This document shows positions 26,166 through 34,983 of a stretch of DNA of 64,000 nucleotides, piece after piece (position 1 is the stretch's first letter; each line of letters begins with the position of its first letter). The stretch is taken from positions 14,081 through 78,080 of the forward strand of contig JAVBLD010000018.1 in the NCBI GenBank assembly GCA_031553705.1, written 5' to 3'. The notes below the pieces were generated by a model. That model saw nothing but the letters and a program-made list of their open reading frames with translations. It was not told where the DNA came from and ran no database searches. This DNA is from JAVBLD01 sp031553705 (GTDB lineage: Bacteria > Bacteroidota > Bacteroidia > Bacteroidales > Marinifilaceae). A program made the translations under genes and the position numbers.

Positions 26166-27560
26166 ATGACGCCACATATATTGGAAACAAAACCGGTAGG
26201 CAAACTGCTATTACAATATTCGATTCCTGCTATCATAGGGATGACGGTGGTGTCGCTATACCATATCGTTGACAGCATATTCATCGGGCAAGGGGTCGGC
26301 CCGTTGGCCATCTCCGGGCTTGCCATCACGTTTCCGTTGATGAATCTGGTGATGGCTTTGTGTACGCTGGTAGGAGTGGGGGGAGCAACGATCAGTTCGA
26401 TATATCTGGGACAGAAGGACCAGGACAGGGTCGTCCAGACACTACACCATGTTTTGATACTTTCCGTTATAAGTGGGGTAGGTTTCGGTGCGATAGCACT
26501 GTTATTCCTGGATCCTATTCTGCTTCTCTTTGGGGCCAGTGATACGACTTTACCATATGCACGCGAGTTTATGCAAATTATTCTGTTGGGGAATCCATTT
26601 TTTTTTGTTTTTCTGGGACTGAACAATGTAATGCGTGCAACCGGCTATCCGAAAAAGGCGATGATATCCTCATTGTTGACGGTCGGAATAAATATAGCAT
26701 TGGCTCCTGTTTTTATTTTCGGGTTTAAATGGGGAATCCGGGGTGCAGCCATTGCTACTATCATTGCACAGTTTACCGGGATGATATGGGTGCTTGTCCA
26801 TTTTTTGAATAAGAATAGTCTTGTACGCTTTCAGTCCGGTTTTTTCCGGTTGAATGGAAGTATTGTCAGGCACATTCTGGGTATAGGTATGTCGCCTTTC
26901 CTGATCAATGCATGTAGTTGTGTTGTGGTTGTTTTTGTGAATAACAGCTTCAGGAACTATGGGGGTGACCTGACTATCGGCGCTTATGGTATTGTAAACC
27001 GGGTATTAATGCTTTTTGTTATGATTGTGCTCGGACTTAATCAGGGTATGCAGCCGATAATCGGTTATAATTACGGTGCCGGACGCTGGGACCGTGTGAA
27101 GAGTACCTTCAGATGTGCGGTTATTACCGGAGGGGTGGTTATGACTTTCGGTTTTCTGGTGTGCGAGATCTTTCCACAAACGATTGTTGCGATGTTTACC
27201 GATGATGAAGTGTTGAAAGGTTTGGCAAAGAACGGATTGCAAATCACATGCCTGATGTCCGCATTGGTGGGTTGTCAGATTGTAATCTCTAATTTTTTTC
27301 AGTCGTTGGGTAAGGCTAGGATTTCGATTTTTCTCTCCCTTTCCCGTCAATTGCTGTTTTTGATCCCTTTGCTTATTTTTCTGCCCCGCCATTTCGGAGT
27401 AGATGGAGTGTGGTATAGCATGCCGCTTTCCGATCTGATTGCATTTGTTGTTTCGATTGTTACCTTGAGCTGGTATTTCAATAAGGTTTCGCTACGGGAG
27501 ACAGCGGAGGCCCGTTTCACTTGCAATGACAATAATTTGCTGGAAACCCCGGGGAGATGA
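26166..27560 (+). CDS. MATE family multidrug/metabolite exporter
   Basis: The 464-residue protein has about twelve membrane helices in two homologous halves, with the family signature near the start (PAIIGMTVVSLYHIVDSIFI, GQGVGPLAISGLAITFP) and NQGMQPIIGYNYGA in the second half. MATE proteins use Na+ or H+ gradients to export cationic drugs or metabolites. The substrate cannot be predicted. It lies downstream of the DUF3352-like gene and converges on the histidine kinase gene. Confidence 0.92.
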   Translation: MTPHILETKPVGKLLLQYSIPAIIGMTVVSLYHIVDSIFIGQGVGPLAISGLAITFPLMNLVMALCTLVGVGGATISSIYLGQKDQDRVVQTLHHVLILSVISGVGFGAIALLFLDPILLLFGASDTTLPYAREFMQIILLGNPFFFVFLGLNNVMRATGYPKKAMISSLLTVGINIALAPVFIFGFKWGIRGAAIATIIAQFTGMIWVLVHFLNKNSLVRFQSGFFRLNGSIVRHILGIGMSPFLINACSCVVVVFVNNSFRNYGGDLTIGAYGIVNRVLMLFVMIVLGLNQGMQPIIGYNYGAGRWDRVKSTFRCAVITGGVVMTFGFLVCEIFPQTIVAMFTDDEVLKGLAKNGLQITCLMSALVGCQIVISNFFQSLGKARISIFLSLSRQLLFLIPLLIFLPRHFGVDGVWYSMPLSDLIAFVVSIVTLSWYFNKVSLRETAEARFTCNDNNLLETPGR

Positions 27561-27610
27561 CAGAGTGCGGACATGATACACAGGAAAAGTGTTTCCTAGG
27601 TGACCCTTAT

Positions 27611-30600
27611 TTAGTTCAGGTATTTCTTTACGATTTCTTTTAATATATGCGGTGTGATCGGTTTGGCAATATATTCGTTGCACCCGGCTTCGAATGCTTT
27701 CTCCCGGTCGCTGTCGAAGGCAAGAGCCGTTAGAGCGATGATCGGAATGTCAGGATTTGTTTCCCGGATATGGCGGGTAGCGGTAAAGCCGTCTATCTCT
27801 GGCATTTTGAGATCCATCAGGATCATATTCGGTGAAACAGTGTCATATAATCGAATCGTTTCTTTTCCATCATACGCCCGGACAATATCATATTCTTTTT
27901 TAAGCATAGTGGATACTAAGATATAGTTACTGTCGGCATCTTCCGCCACCAGTATAATCGGCTTTGGTTTGCCATATAATGACTGGGTGGACTCTTCATT
28001 TTCGTCTCCATCTACCGGCAGGTATGGAATAGTAAACCAGAAACGCGAACCGATCTCTTTATCGGAGGTTACGCCGATTTTTCCCTTCATCTGTTCCACA
28101 ATGCTTTTGCATATCGAAAGCCCTAATCCGGTACCGTTTATGAAACTATTGAGCTTAACAAACCGGTCGAATATTTTATCCGCCTGTTCCTGAGAGATGC
28201 CTATGCCGGTATCCCTGACGTAAAATTCTATTTCTTTTCCGAATACGTTATATCCTAGATTAATATTTCCGACTAACGTGAATTTCAATGCATTATTGAT
28301 GAAGTTGGTAATCACCTGCATCAAACGATTCCGGTCGCTGTATATGCAACAATGCGGGAGTTGGTTTTCAAATCTGATTTTAACTTCGTTTGTCGCTTTC
28401 ATACTCATCGTGCGGACAATCTCGCTGCACAATAGATTGATATCAACTTTATTATAGATGATTTCAAATGTGCCGGCCTCGATCTTCGATAAGTCCAGAA
28501 TATCGGAAATCAATTGTAATAATAGTTCGTTATTTTCCTGAATAATCGAGATATATTGTATTTTCTCGTCATAATCTTCCGTATCGATCAGCAGATTAGA
28601 GAAACCGACAATCGCATTCAGCGGAGTTCTGATTTCATGACTCATGTTGGCCAGGAAAGCGGATTTCAGTTTGTCTAATGTTTCGGCTTTGTTTTTTGCC
28701 TCGATCAGTTTTGTTTCGATCAGTTTTAATTCGGAAATATCGAAATTGACACCGATAATATCGATGATATTATTTTCCGGATCAAACTCTTTGACCGTAA
28801 CATTGCAGAGAATCCATTTCCAACCTCCTTCGGGTGTTTTTACCCGGATTTCTTCTTTGAGATTTCTCACCTTGCCATGATGTACGGCTTTAAAGAAATC
28901 TTTCAATTTATCTACATCATCCGGATGGGCATGTTGGTATACGCCGATGATATCAGATAACGGAGTATCTTCCGACTCTCCCCAGTTGCGGTACCATTGC
29001 CAGATGGCAAAGCCTTTTTTAGTCAGCGGGTTCCATTTAAAGTAGCCGATCTTTGCAAATCCGGCGATCACAGAGAAGAAGCTCTCAAAATCTCTTACCT
29101 TTGTGCAGGTGGATGAGGTCTCCGTATTGTCAACAATGATTACCAGATAATTTTTCAGTTCATTGTTCGAATCGAATAATGGATTGATTTTAATTACTAA
29201 ATCCTTGGGCTCTTTGTTTTCCAGTAGGCGGTCGGAAGAGTCGCTCGGATCGTGTTTGATAATGAAATCAACACATTTACGATCCTTGATCAGCTCTATT
29301 ACATGTGCCGGAATGCTGGGATGTTCAAAAAGATTGAACGGCTTACATTTTTTGTTCAGCTCCCCGGATATCTCAATGTCCTTGTCGTTTATATCGCAGA
29401 GGTTCCCGTTTTTATCATATACCTCAATACCTACCGGTATATTTTTGTAAATATTTTGTAATATCTTTTCGCTCTCATCCAGCGACTGGTGCATTTGAAT
29501 CGATTCCGAGATATCGGTGAATAGACAGATGATTTCCTCCTTCTCCGGAGAATAGAGCATAAAGTGACAATATGTTCCGGCAAGTTTATCATTATGCTCC
29601 TGGTATCTGTTTTCTTCCAGCACCAGGGTCATATATTGCAGCTGTTTTTCGATAAAATCGGGATCTATTCCTGCTTCGTAGGCTGTTTTACCTATAAAAT
29701 TGCTTGGCGGACGCCCAACGATTTTTTCAAATGCCGGATTGACCTCTTCGAAGCGGTAGTTGACGATCTTTTTTGCATCGTTGCGCAGCATTTTTAACCG
29801 TGCATATCCTAACGGCATGTGAAAGTAGAGGTTCCTGAAATATTCCTGTTCCGTACGGGCTTGGTTTTCAGATTTACGCAATTCGATACAGATGCTGATA
29901 ATATTACCTAATGCGGCAAGCCATTGATAATCATTATCGTTCCATTTCCGGTTCGTATTTATCAGGTCAATCCCCAAATATCCCCAGACACGGTCCCATG
30001 TGATCATCGGAACGGCCATGATGGATTTGATATCCTGTTCTTCCAGCATCTGTTTTTCATAAGCAGCCTCGGGAGGGAGCTCATCCAGACTGGATAGGAT
30101 GATCGGGGAGTAGTTTAAAAGTTGATGGGTCCACCAGCAAGTGTCGACCGTTGATACATTTTGCAATTGCTCCTGCTTCGAAGAGACGCCTTCGGCAGTG
30201 ACTTCGAACGTGCAACTCTGCAATGTATACTTTTTATCGTATTCAAAAATGTACACCCTGCTTCCGGCAAATTGTTCGCGTACCTCATGCAGAATTTTAT
30301 GAATGACATTCGAAATATCTTCGGTCTTCAGAAACGAAAGCAAAGACTTGGAGATGCTATTCTGCTGATAAAGCAGATTGTTGACTTGCTGAGACTGAGG
30401 ACAGGTCAACAACGTCTGTTCCATGATACATTGGATAAAACCCAAAGCGGATGGATATCCTTTGTTGTCTGTTTCTTTTAATCCGAATTTAACCAGTATC
30501 CATGTTTCACCGAGCCTGGTCCGAACCGGAAAGTGCTGCTCATAGACCTCTTCCCCCAATCGTATATCAAAATCACGGATGATACGTGCCCGGCAATCCT

Positions 30601-30781
30601 CCCTGACAAGGTAGAAAAAATCTTTAAATGGTATGATATTCGTTTTGAGATCGAATAAATCGATTATAAAATCGGAGCAAATGAGAACATTTGTGTGAAA
30701 ATCAGCTCTCCACCATCCGAAACGAGCCATCACAAGCAGCTCTTTCAGCCTACTAAATTCGATTTTACAGTTCTCATTCAT
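27611..30781 (-). CDS. Hybrid sensor histidine kinase with PAS, GAF and receiver domains
   Basis: The 1056-residue protein has no membrane segment, so it is probably cytosolic. Domains in order: N-terminal PAS-like region (1-120), GAF (about 150-295, FAGSRVYIFEYDKK), several PAS domains (about 305-690), HisKA with His715 in FLANMSHEIRTPLNAIVGFS, HATPase (NNALKFT, DTGIGI, GTGLGLSICKSIVEQMKG) and a C-terminal receiver with phospho-acceptor Asp990 in ILMDLKMPE. No DNA-binding domain or separate regulator is adjacent, so the output partner is unknown. Multiple PAS/GAF domains suggest sensing of small intracellular signals or redox state. Confidence 0.95.
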   Translation of the reverse strand: MNENCKIEFSRLKELLVMARFGWWRADFHTNVLICSDFIIDLFDLKTNIIPFKDFFYLVREDCRARIIRDFDIRLGEEVYEQHFPVRTRLGETWILVKFGLKETDNKGYPSALGFIQCIMEQTLLTCPQSQQVNNLLYQQNSISKSLLSFLKTEDISNVIHKILHEVREQFAGSRVYIFEYDKKYTLQSCTFEVTAEGVSSKQEQLQNVSTVDTCWWTHQLLNYSPIILSSLDELPPEAAYEKQMLEEQDIKSIMAVPMITWDRVWGYLGIDLINTNRKWNDNDYQWLAALGNIISICIELRKSENQARTEQEYFRNLYFHMPLGYARLKMLRNDAKKIVNYRFEEVNPAFEKIVGRPPSNFIGKTAYEAGIDPDFIEKQLQYMTLVLEENRYQEHNDKLAGTYCHFMLYSPEKEEIICLFTDISESIQMHQSLDESEKILQNIYKNIPVGIEVYDKNGNLCDINDKDIEISGELNKKCKPFNLFEHPSIPAHVIELIKDRKCVDFIIKHDPSDSSDRLLENKEPKDLVIKINPLFDSNNELKNYLVIIVDNTETSSTCTKVRDFESFFSVIAGFAKIGYFKWNPLTKKGFAIWQWYRNWGESEDTPLSDIIGVYQHAHPDDVDKLKDFFKAVHHGKVRNLKEEIRVKTPEGGWKWILCNVTVKEFDPENNIIDIIGVNFDISELKLIETKLIEAKNKAETLDKLKSAFLANMSHEIRTPLNAIVGFSNLLIDTEDYDEKIQYISIIQENNELLLQLISDILDLSKIEAGTFEIIYNKVDINLLCSEIVRTMSMKATNEVKIRFENQLPHCCIYSDRNRLMQVITNFINNALKFTLVGNINLGYNVFGKEIEFYVRDTGIGISQEQADKIFDRFVKLNSFINGTGLGLSICKSIVEQMKGKIGVTSDKEIGSRFWFTIPYLPVDGDENEESTQSLYGKPKPIILVAEDADSNYILVSTMLKKEYDIVRAYDGKETIRLYDTVSPNMILMDLKMPEIDGFTATRHIRETNPDIPIIALTALAFDSDREKAFEAGCNEYIAKPITPHILKEIVKKYLN

Positions 30782-31065
30782 AAAAATAACGCACTAGACA
30801 TAGGTACCTTGCGGCTGCGAAGATAATCAATATTTATTTAGTAATACATTTTTCCGTCGTTATTTTTAAGAAGATTAAGGATATAATGATTAAATAAGCT
30901 ATTTTAGTCGTTTATGGAAAGTTTTTTAAATATTTCTAAAGAGTAAGTGGGATGTAATATTAGTGTAACAATATATATTATTTTGTTTTATTTTAATCGT
31001 CATCTTCTAGAAACGGCTTTCTCAGGTTTCGTTTATCTACGTTCTCCGTTTAAAATATTTTGTAT

Positions 31066-31078
31066 GTTTTGTCAAAAC
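31066..31078. promoter_or_regulatory. Small palindrome upstream of superoxide dismutase
   Basis: GTTTTG-T-CAAAAC is a perfect 6-bp inverted repeat 87 nt before the superoxide dismutase start and overlaps a near -7 element (TATGTTTT). It could be an operator, but its A/T content makes chance occurrence plausible. Nothing else was recognised in the 383-bp gap 30782-31164. Confidence 0.25.
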
Positions 31079-31164
31079 TTATCTGTAAATTTACGTATCA
31101 TTATAGGATGTCGATAAACCCGGATCTGTAATAATACGATATAATCACTTAAAAGAATAAGTAT

Positions 31165-31869
31165 ATGATACGGATGAAATTTTTTATTTGGAGACCTGTC
31201 CTTTTTTCGTTTGTGTATATTATGGCAATTTCCTCCCTGTCTGCCCAGTCGACAGTGACAAAAGATTCGAAAGACAGTAAGACGGAAGTGAAGCAATTCA
31301 GATTACCGCCGTTGCCATATGCTCAGAATGCTTTGGAACCGGTTATCAGCGATAGTACGATTTATTATCATTATGGTAAACATTTGCATGGATATATTAA
31401 TAACCTGAATAACCTGATTGTAGGAACTTCTTTTGAAAATATCGATCTCGAAAAGATTGTGAAAGAATCGAGAGGTGCTATTTTTAATAATGCGGCGCAA
31501 GTGTGGAATCATCAAATTTATTTCAATACTTTTTCTCCGAAAGCCAAACAAAAACCTACCGGAAACTTGCTGGCAGCATTAGAGAAGCAGTGGGGATCGT
31601 TTGATAACTTTAAAAAGGAGTTTTCCGGGGCTGCCAATTCTATTTTTGGTTCCGGTTGGGCATGGCTGGCCAAAGATAAGTCGGGCAAACTTCTGATATT
31701 AAAAGAGAGCAATGCCGGAAATCCATTAACCTACGGTTATACAGCCCTTTTAGGAATAGATGTATGGGAACACTCCTATTATCTGGACTACCGGAACAGA
31801 AGGGCGGACCATATCGATCAACTTTGGAAAATTATTGACTGGACTGTTGTGGAATCACGCTATAAATAG
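31165..31869 (+). CDS. sodB: Superoxide dismutase, Fe type, with signal peptide
   Basis: The 234-residue protein converts superoxide to hydrogen peroxide and oxygen. Metal ligands align as His69, His116, Asp199 and His203. Gln112 in FNNAAQVWNH and Ala184 in SNAG match Fe-SOD rather than Mn-SOD, although cambialistic use is possible. Unlike the cytosolic enzyme, it begins with a signal peptide (PVLFSFVYIMAISSLSAQS) and a charged linker, predicting export. The usually conserved residue before the first ligand loop is Val60 where E. coli SodB has His. ATG 31174 is an alternative start. Confidence 0.93.
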   Translation: MIRMKFFIWRPVLFSFVYIMAISSLSAQSTVTKDSKDSKTEVKQFRLPPLPYAQNALEPVISDSTIYYHYGKHLHGYINNLNNLIVGTSFENIDLEKIVKESRGAIFNNAAQVWNHQIYFNTFSPKAKQKPTGNLLAALEKQWGSFDNFKKEFSGAANSIFGSGWAWLAKDKSGKLLILKESNAGNPLTYGYTALLGIDVWEHSYYLDYRNRRADHIDQLWKIIDWTVVESRYK

Positions 31870-31894
31870 CAGAAATCCGTGTCCATCTTATTAT

Positions 31895-33022
31895 TTACAT
31901 TAGTTGGGATACAATTTTCTGGCAAGCATTTCCATTGCCATAAGGATTATGCGCCTTGGTCATTTGGTTGTAGACCGTTTGATCCTTCAGTAATTGATGC
32001 ACATGTTTCACAATAGCCTGGGGATCGGTACCCAATAGCTTTACCGTTCCTGCCGTGACAGCCTCAGGGCGTTCGGTGGTATTGCGCATAACCAATACAG
32101 GTTTTCCCAAAGAGGGAGCCTCTTCCTGTATTCCGCCGCTATCCGTTAATATCAGGCAACAATGTTGCATCAGGTAGATAAACGGCAGATAATCCAAAGG
32201 TGCGATCAGATGTATATTTTTTACTTCGGATAATAGCTCATATACTGGTTTCTGTACATTCGGATTAAGGTGAACCGGATAGACAATGTCCATATCAGGA
32301 TAAGCCAGAGCAATCTCTTTCAATGCCATACAGATATGCCGGAATCCGTCGCCGAAATTCTCCCGCCGGTGGCCGGTGACCAGGATATAAGGGCGGTTGC
32401 CTATCACATAGCCGCTCGTTGAGAGGGTCTGTTTTACTTTTTTCTTTATTTCCTGATTAGAGCTGATCATTTCGACCGCCATAAACAGGGCATCGATAAC
32501 CGTATTGCCTGTTACGAAAATTTTTTCTTCCGGGGTTCCTTCATGCAACAGGTTTTGCCGGGCTTGTTCCGTTGGGGCGAAATAGTAATCACAGAGCCGG
32601 TCCGCTACCTGTCGGTTCATCTCTTCCGGCCACGGGGAATCCAGGCAATATGTTCTTAAACCGGCTTCGACATGGCCGATTTTTATATGTTGATAAAAGG
32701 CTGCCAGGCCTGCGGCCATTGATGTAGTGGTATCGCCATGGATCAAAACGATATCCGGCGAATACTCTTTTAACACCGGGCGCGTTCCTAACAATACTTT
32801 TGAGGTGATATCATACAAATCCTGGTTAGGGGCCATAATATTCAGGTCGTAATTGGGCCGGATGTCAAAAATGGCTAAAACCTGGTCGAGCATCTGCCGA
32901 TGTTGTCCGGTGACGCATACTTTAACATCAAATATCTCAGGGTATTTCTGAAATTCTTTTACCAGAGGAGCCATTTTAATCGCCTCAGGACGTGTACCGA
33001 AAACAAGCAGAATCTTTTTCAT
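31895..33022 (-). CDS. wecB: UDP-N-acetylglucosamine 2-epimerase (non-hydrolysing)
   Basis: The 375-residue enzyme interconverts UDP-GlcNAc and UDP-ManNAc for surface polysaccharides. Family features: FGTRPEAIKMAPLV at the start, TGQHRQMLDQVL, HVEAGLRTYCLDSPWPEEMN (about 117-136), TGHRRENFG and LTDSGGIQEEAPSLGKPVLV near the end. Length is normal. The upstream HAD phosphatase frame overlaps the first 38 nt, so the two are probably co-transcribed. No other polysaccharide genes are near. Confidence 0.95.
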   Translation of the reverse strand: MKKILLVFGTRPEAIKMAPLVKEFQKYPEIFDVKVCVTGQHRQMLDQVLAIFDIRPNYDLNIMAPNQDLYDITSKVLLGTRPVLKEYSPDIVLIHGDTTTSMAAGLAAFYQHIKIGHVEAGLRTYCLDSPWPEEMNRQVADRLCDYYFAPTEQARQNLLHEGTPEEKIFVTGNTVIDALFMAVEMISSNQEIKKKVKQTLSTSGYVIGNRPYILVTGHRRENFGDGFRHICMALKEIALAYPDMDIVYPVHLNPNVQKPVYELLSEVKNIHLIAPLDYLPFIYLMQHCCLILTDSGGIQEEAPSLGKPVLVMRNTTERPEAVTAGTVKLLGTDPQAIVKHVHQLLKDQTVYNQMTKAHNPYGNGNACQKIVSQLM

Positions 33023-33749
33023 GTGTAAAGTAGTTGAAAATGAATTCTAATGAATAATTAAAAGTTGATTTTTTTGCCCCTTGCCCCCTGTTCCCTATCC
33101 CTCTTATAATTTCTTTGATCTCTTCGGGCCGGTCTATGATAAAGCGGGCGCCGTTATCTTCCAGTTCGCTCCGGGAACGTAGTCCCCATGTGACGCCAAC
33201 GGCAATTGTACCGCTGTTTACAGCTGTTTGCATATCTACTCCCGAATCCCCGATATATAGAGTATTTGATTTTTCTACTCCTGTTCTGTCCAGGATTTCA
33301 TATACGATGGTAGGATCGGGTTTTATCGGTATATGTTCGCGTTGTCCCAGCACTGCTTTAAAAGGAATCCTGCCGAAAAAATGGTCGACCAGTTTTACCG
33401 TGCCTTCGTGGTATTTATTCGAAGCTACAGCCAATCCGATGCCGCGCAGATGTAATCCGTCCAATAACTCTGGAATTCCGGGATAAGGACAGGTTAATTC
33501 CGTATTGTGCCGGGAATAATAATCAATAAAGTCTTCACATAATCGCAGAATTTGTTCTGTTGTTCGTGCCGTCTCCGGTAATGCCCGTTCGATCAGTTGC
33601 AGAGCACCGTTGCCCACAAAGCCGGGATAAAGCGACAAATCATGTTCCGGATACCCGTGCCGGAGAAGGGCGTAGTTTACGCTGGCCGCTAAATCGGCGA
33701 TGCTGTTTAGCAATGTTCCGTCCAGGTCAAATATCGCGAGCTGTATCAT
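32985..33749 (-). CDS. HAD hydrolase, phosphoglycolate phosphatase-like
   Basis: The protein (254 residues) has the HAD motifs: DLDGT (residues 8-12, nucleophile Asp8), SNKYHEGTVKLVDHFFG, KPDPTIVYEIL and YIGDSGVDMQTAVNSG. It resembles Gph-type phosphatases, which are usually about 215-220 residues. The last 35 residues, after EEIKEIIRG, are translated from what elsewhere in the window looks like intergenic spacer (pyrimidine-rich repeat and leader element) and overlap the start of wecB by 38 nt. The natural stop may have been lost. Substrate uncertain. Confidence 0.88.
   Translation of the reverse strand: MIQLAIFDLDGTLLNSIADLAASVNYALLRHGYPEHDLSLYPGFVGNGALQLIERALPETARTTEQILRLCEDFIDYYSRHNTELTCPYPGIPELLDGLHLRGIGLAVASNKYHEGTVKLVDHFFGRIPFKAVLGQREHIPIKPDPTIVYEILDRTGVEKSNTLYIGDSGVDMQTAVNSGTIAVGVTWGLRSRSELEDNGARFIIDRPEEIKEIIRGIGNRGQGAKKSTFNYSLEFIFNYFTHEKDSACFRYTS
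33023..33103 (-). repeat. Start-codon-proximal leader repeat, copy 3, plus pyrimidine/purine-rich stretch
   Basis: The minus strand reads TTTCAACTACTTTACACATG at the wecB start, similar to copies before 10598 and 23672. Behind it the plus strand has TTGCCCCTTGCCCCCTGTTC near 33076, a pyrimidine-rich stretch recalling those near 15221, 59117 and 63574. Here the block lies inside the HAD reading frame. Confidence 0.5.
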
Positions 33750-33843
33750 TATGTCGTGAAGTTTTATTGCGAGTGTAACGAATTTTTATGGTTACCCGGC
33801 AAGCGGCTTATCCTAAAAGAAAGGCAAAAGTAGTAAAAAGTCT

Positions 33844-34773
33844 CTATAGTTGCTTTAGAGAAGAGCGTAGTTTTTTGTACATCATATCAAATACCGGTGT
33901 GGAGACATGCAAGGCCTTTCCGGTATTTACAACATAGCCGGTCAATGTTTCCAGTTCGGTACGTTTGCCGTTTCTGAAGTCGGAGTGCATTGATGTGGTG
34001 GAACCCGGGGGCATAGTCCCATGCTGATCAAATGTTTTTTCGACGATATCATCCGGCAAGACGATTTCTTTTGCATCGGCAATCTTTTTCAGTTCGTGGA
34101 GAAGTTGAAAAAAGGGTTCTTTATGGGTTGCAATAACTTGATCCATGTTCAGGTCATAGTAGGACGTGATTGTCGCTCCGGAAGAAATAAGAAAGAATTT
34201 CTGCCATATCCGGCTGATGATATCTTCCGGATTGAAAGCCTGAATACCGGCATCGGTTAATAATTTCAGAAGCTCTTGCTGCCTCTTTTTGTCGTCGGTG
34301 GGGTGTCCGAAATAGAGTGAACCATCCAGAGAAAATAGAGTGACAATTCCCGGTTTGGTCAGGCGTGTTACAATGTAAGCACAGCCGAACCATATTTTTC
34401 GATCCGGAAGCCATTGTTGAATTTTTTCGGTGATATCCACTCCGTTGAGTAATGGAACGATTACCGTACCGGAATCAATTAGAGGGGATAGCTGGGAAAT
34501 ATTTTCCTCCAGGTCATATTCTTTGGTGCAGCAGAACAGGTAATCGACCGGCCCGATGTCTGCCGGTCGGTCGGTTGCAAGTGCCGGATGCGCTATAAAT
34601 ACCCCATTCGGCGCTCTGACCTGTAGCCCGTCTTTCCGGATTACTTCCAGATTGGAACCCCGTGCGATATAATAGATCTTTACCGTTCTTGAATGTTCAT
34701 AAAAATTTGCCAGCTTACCTCCGTAGTATCCGCCGACGCCCCCGATTCCGGATATGGCTATTCTGATGTTCAT
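33844..34773 (-). CDS. panE: 2-dehydropantoate 2-reductase
   Basis: Starting at ATG 34773 (MNIRIAISGIGGVGGYYGGK) gives 309 residues, the normal ApbA/PanE length, with the Rossmann motif at the N-terminus; an upstream in-frame ATG at 34800 would add nine residues. The enzyme reduces ketopantoate to pantoate with NADPH for coenzyme A synthesis. Further support comes from PLLNGVDITE and the C-terminal helical domain containing MHSDFRNGKRTELETLTGYV. The family also contains reductases with other substrates. No pan genes are adjacent. Confidence 0.85.
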   Translation of the reverse strand: MNIRIAISGIGGVGGYYGGKLANFYEHSRTVKIYYIARGSNLEVIRKDGLQVRAPNGVFIAHPALATDRPADIGPVDYLFCCTKEYDLEENISQLSPLIDSGTVIVPLLNGVDITEKIQQWLPDRKIWFGCAYIVTRLTKPGIVTLFSLDGSLYFGHPTDDKKRQQELLKLLTDAGIQAFNPEDIISRIWQKFFLISSGATITSYYDLNMDQVIATHKEPFFQLLHELKKIADAKEIVLPDDIVEKTFDQHGTMPPGSTTSMHSDFRNGKRTELETLTGYVVNTGKALHVSTPVFDMMYKKLRSSLKQL

Positions 34774-34983
34774 GAGTACAGTTTTAGTATCGTAGGCCAT
34801 GTAGCTGTTGTAATCTGCAGGTGTCGGCTTTTGACCTTACCGTTATGATGCTACTTTATTTCTGCAAATATAATACATTTAATCTCATAAAGATAGGCTT
34901 CAGAGCGTGAGAAAAAACAGCGGATTACAAAGAATTCTTAATTTAATTGATTTACTTTGTGTAAAGTTTAAATAAAAAGAGAG

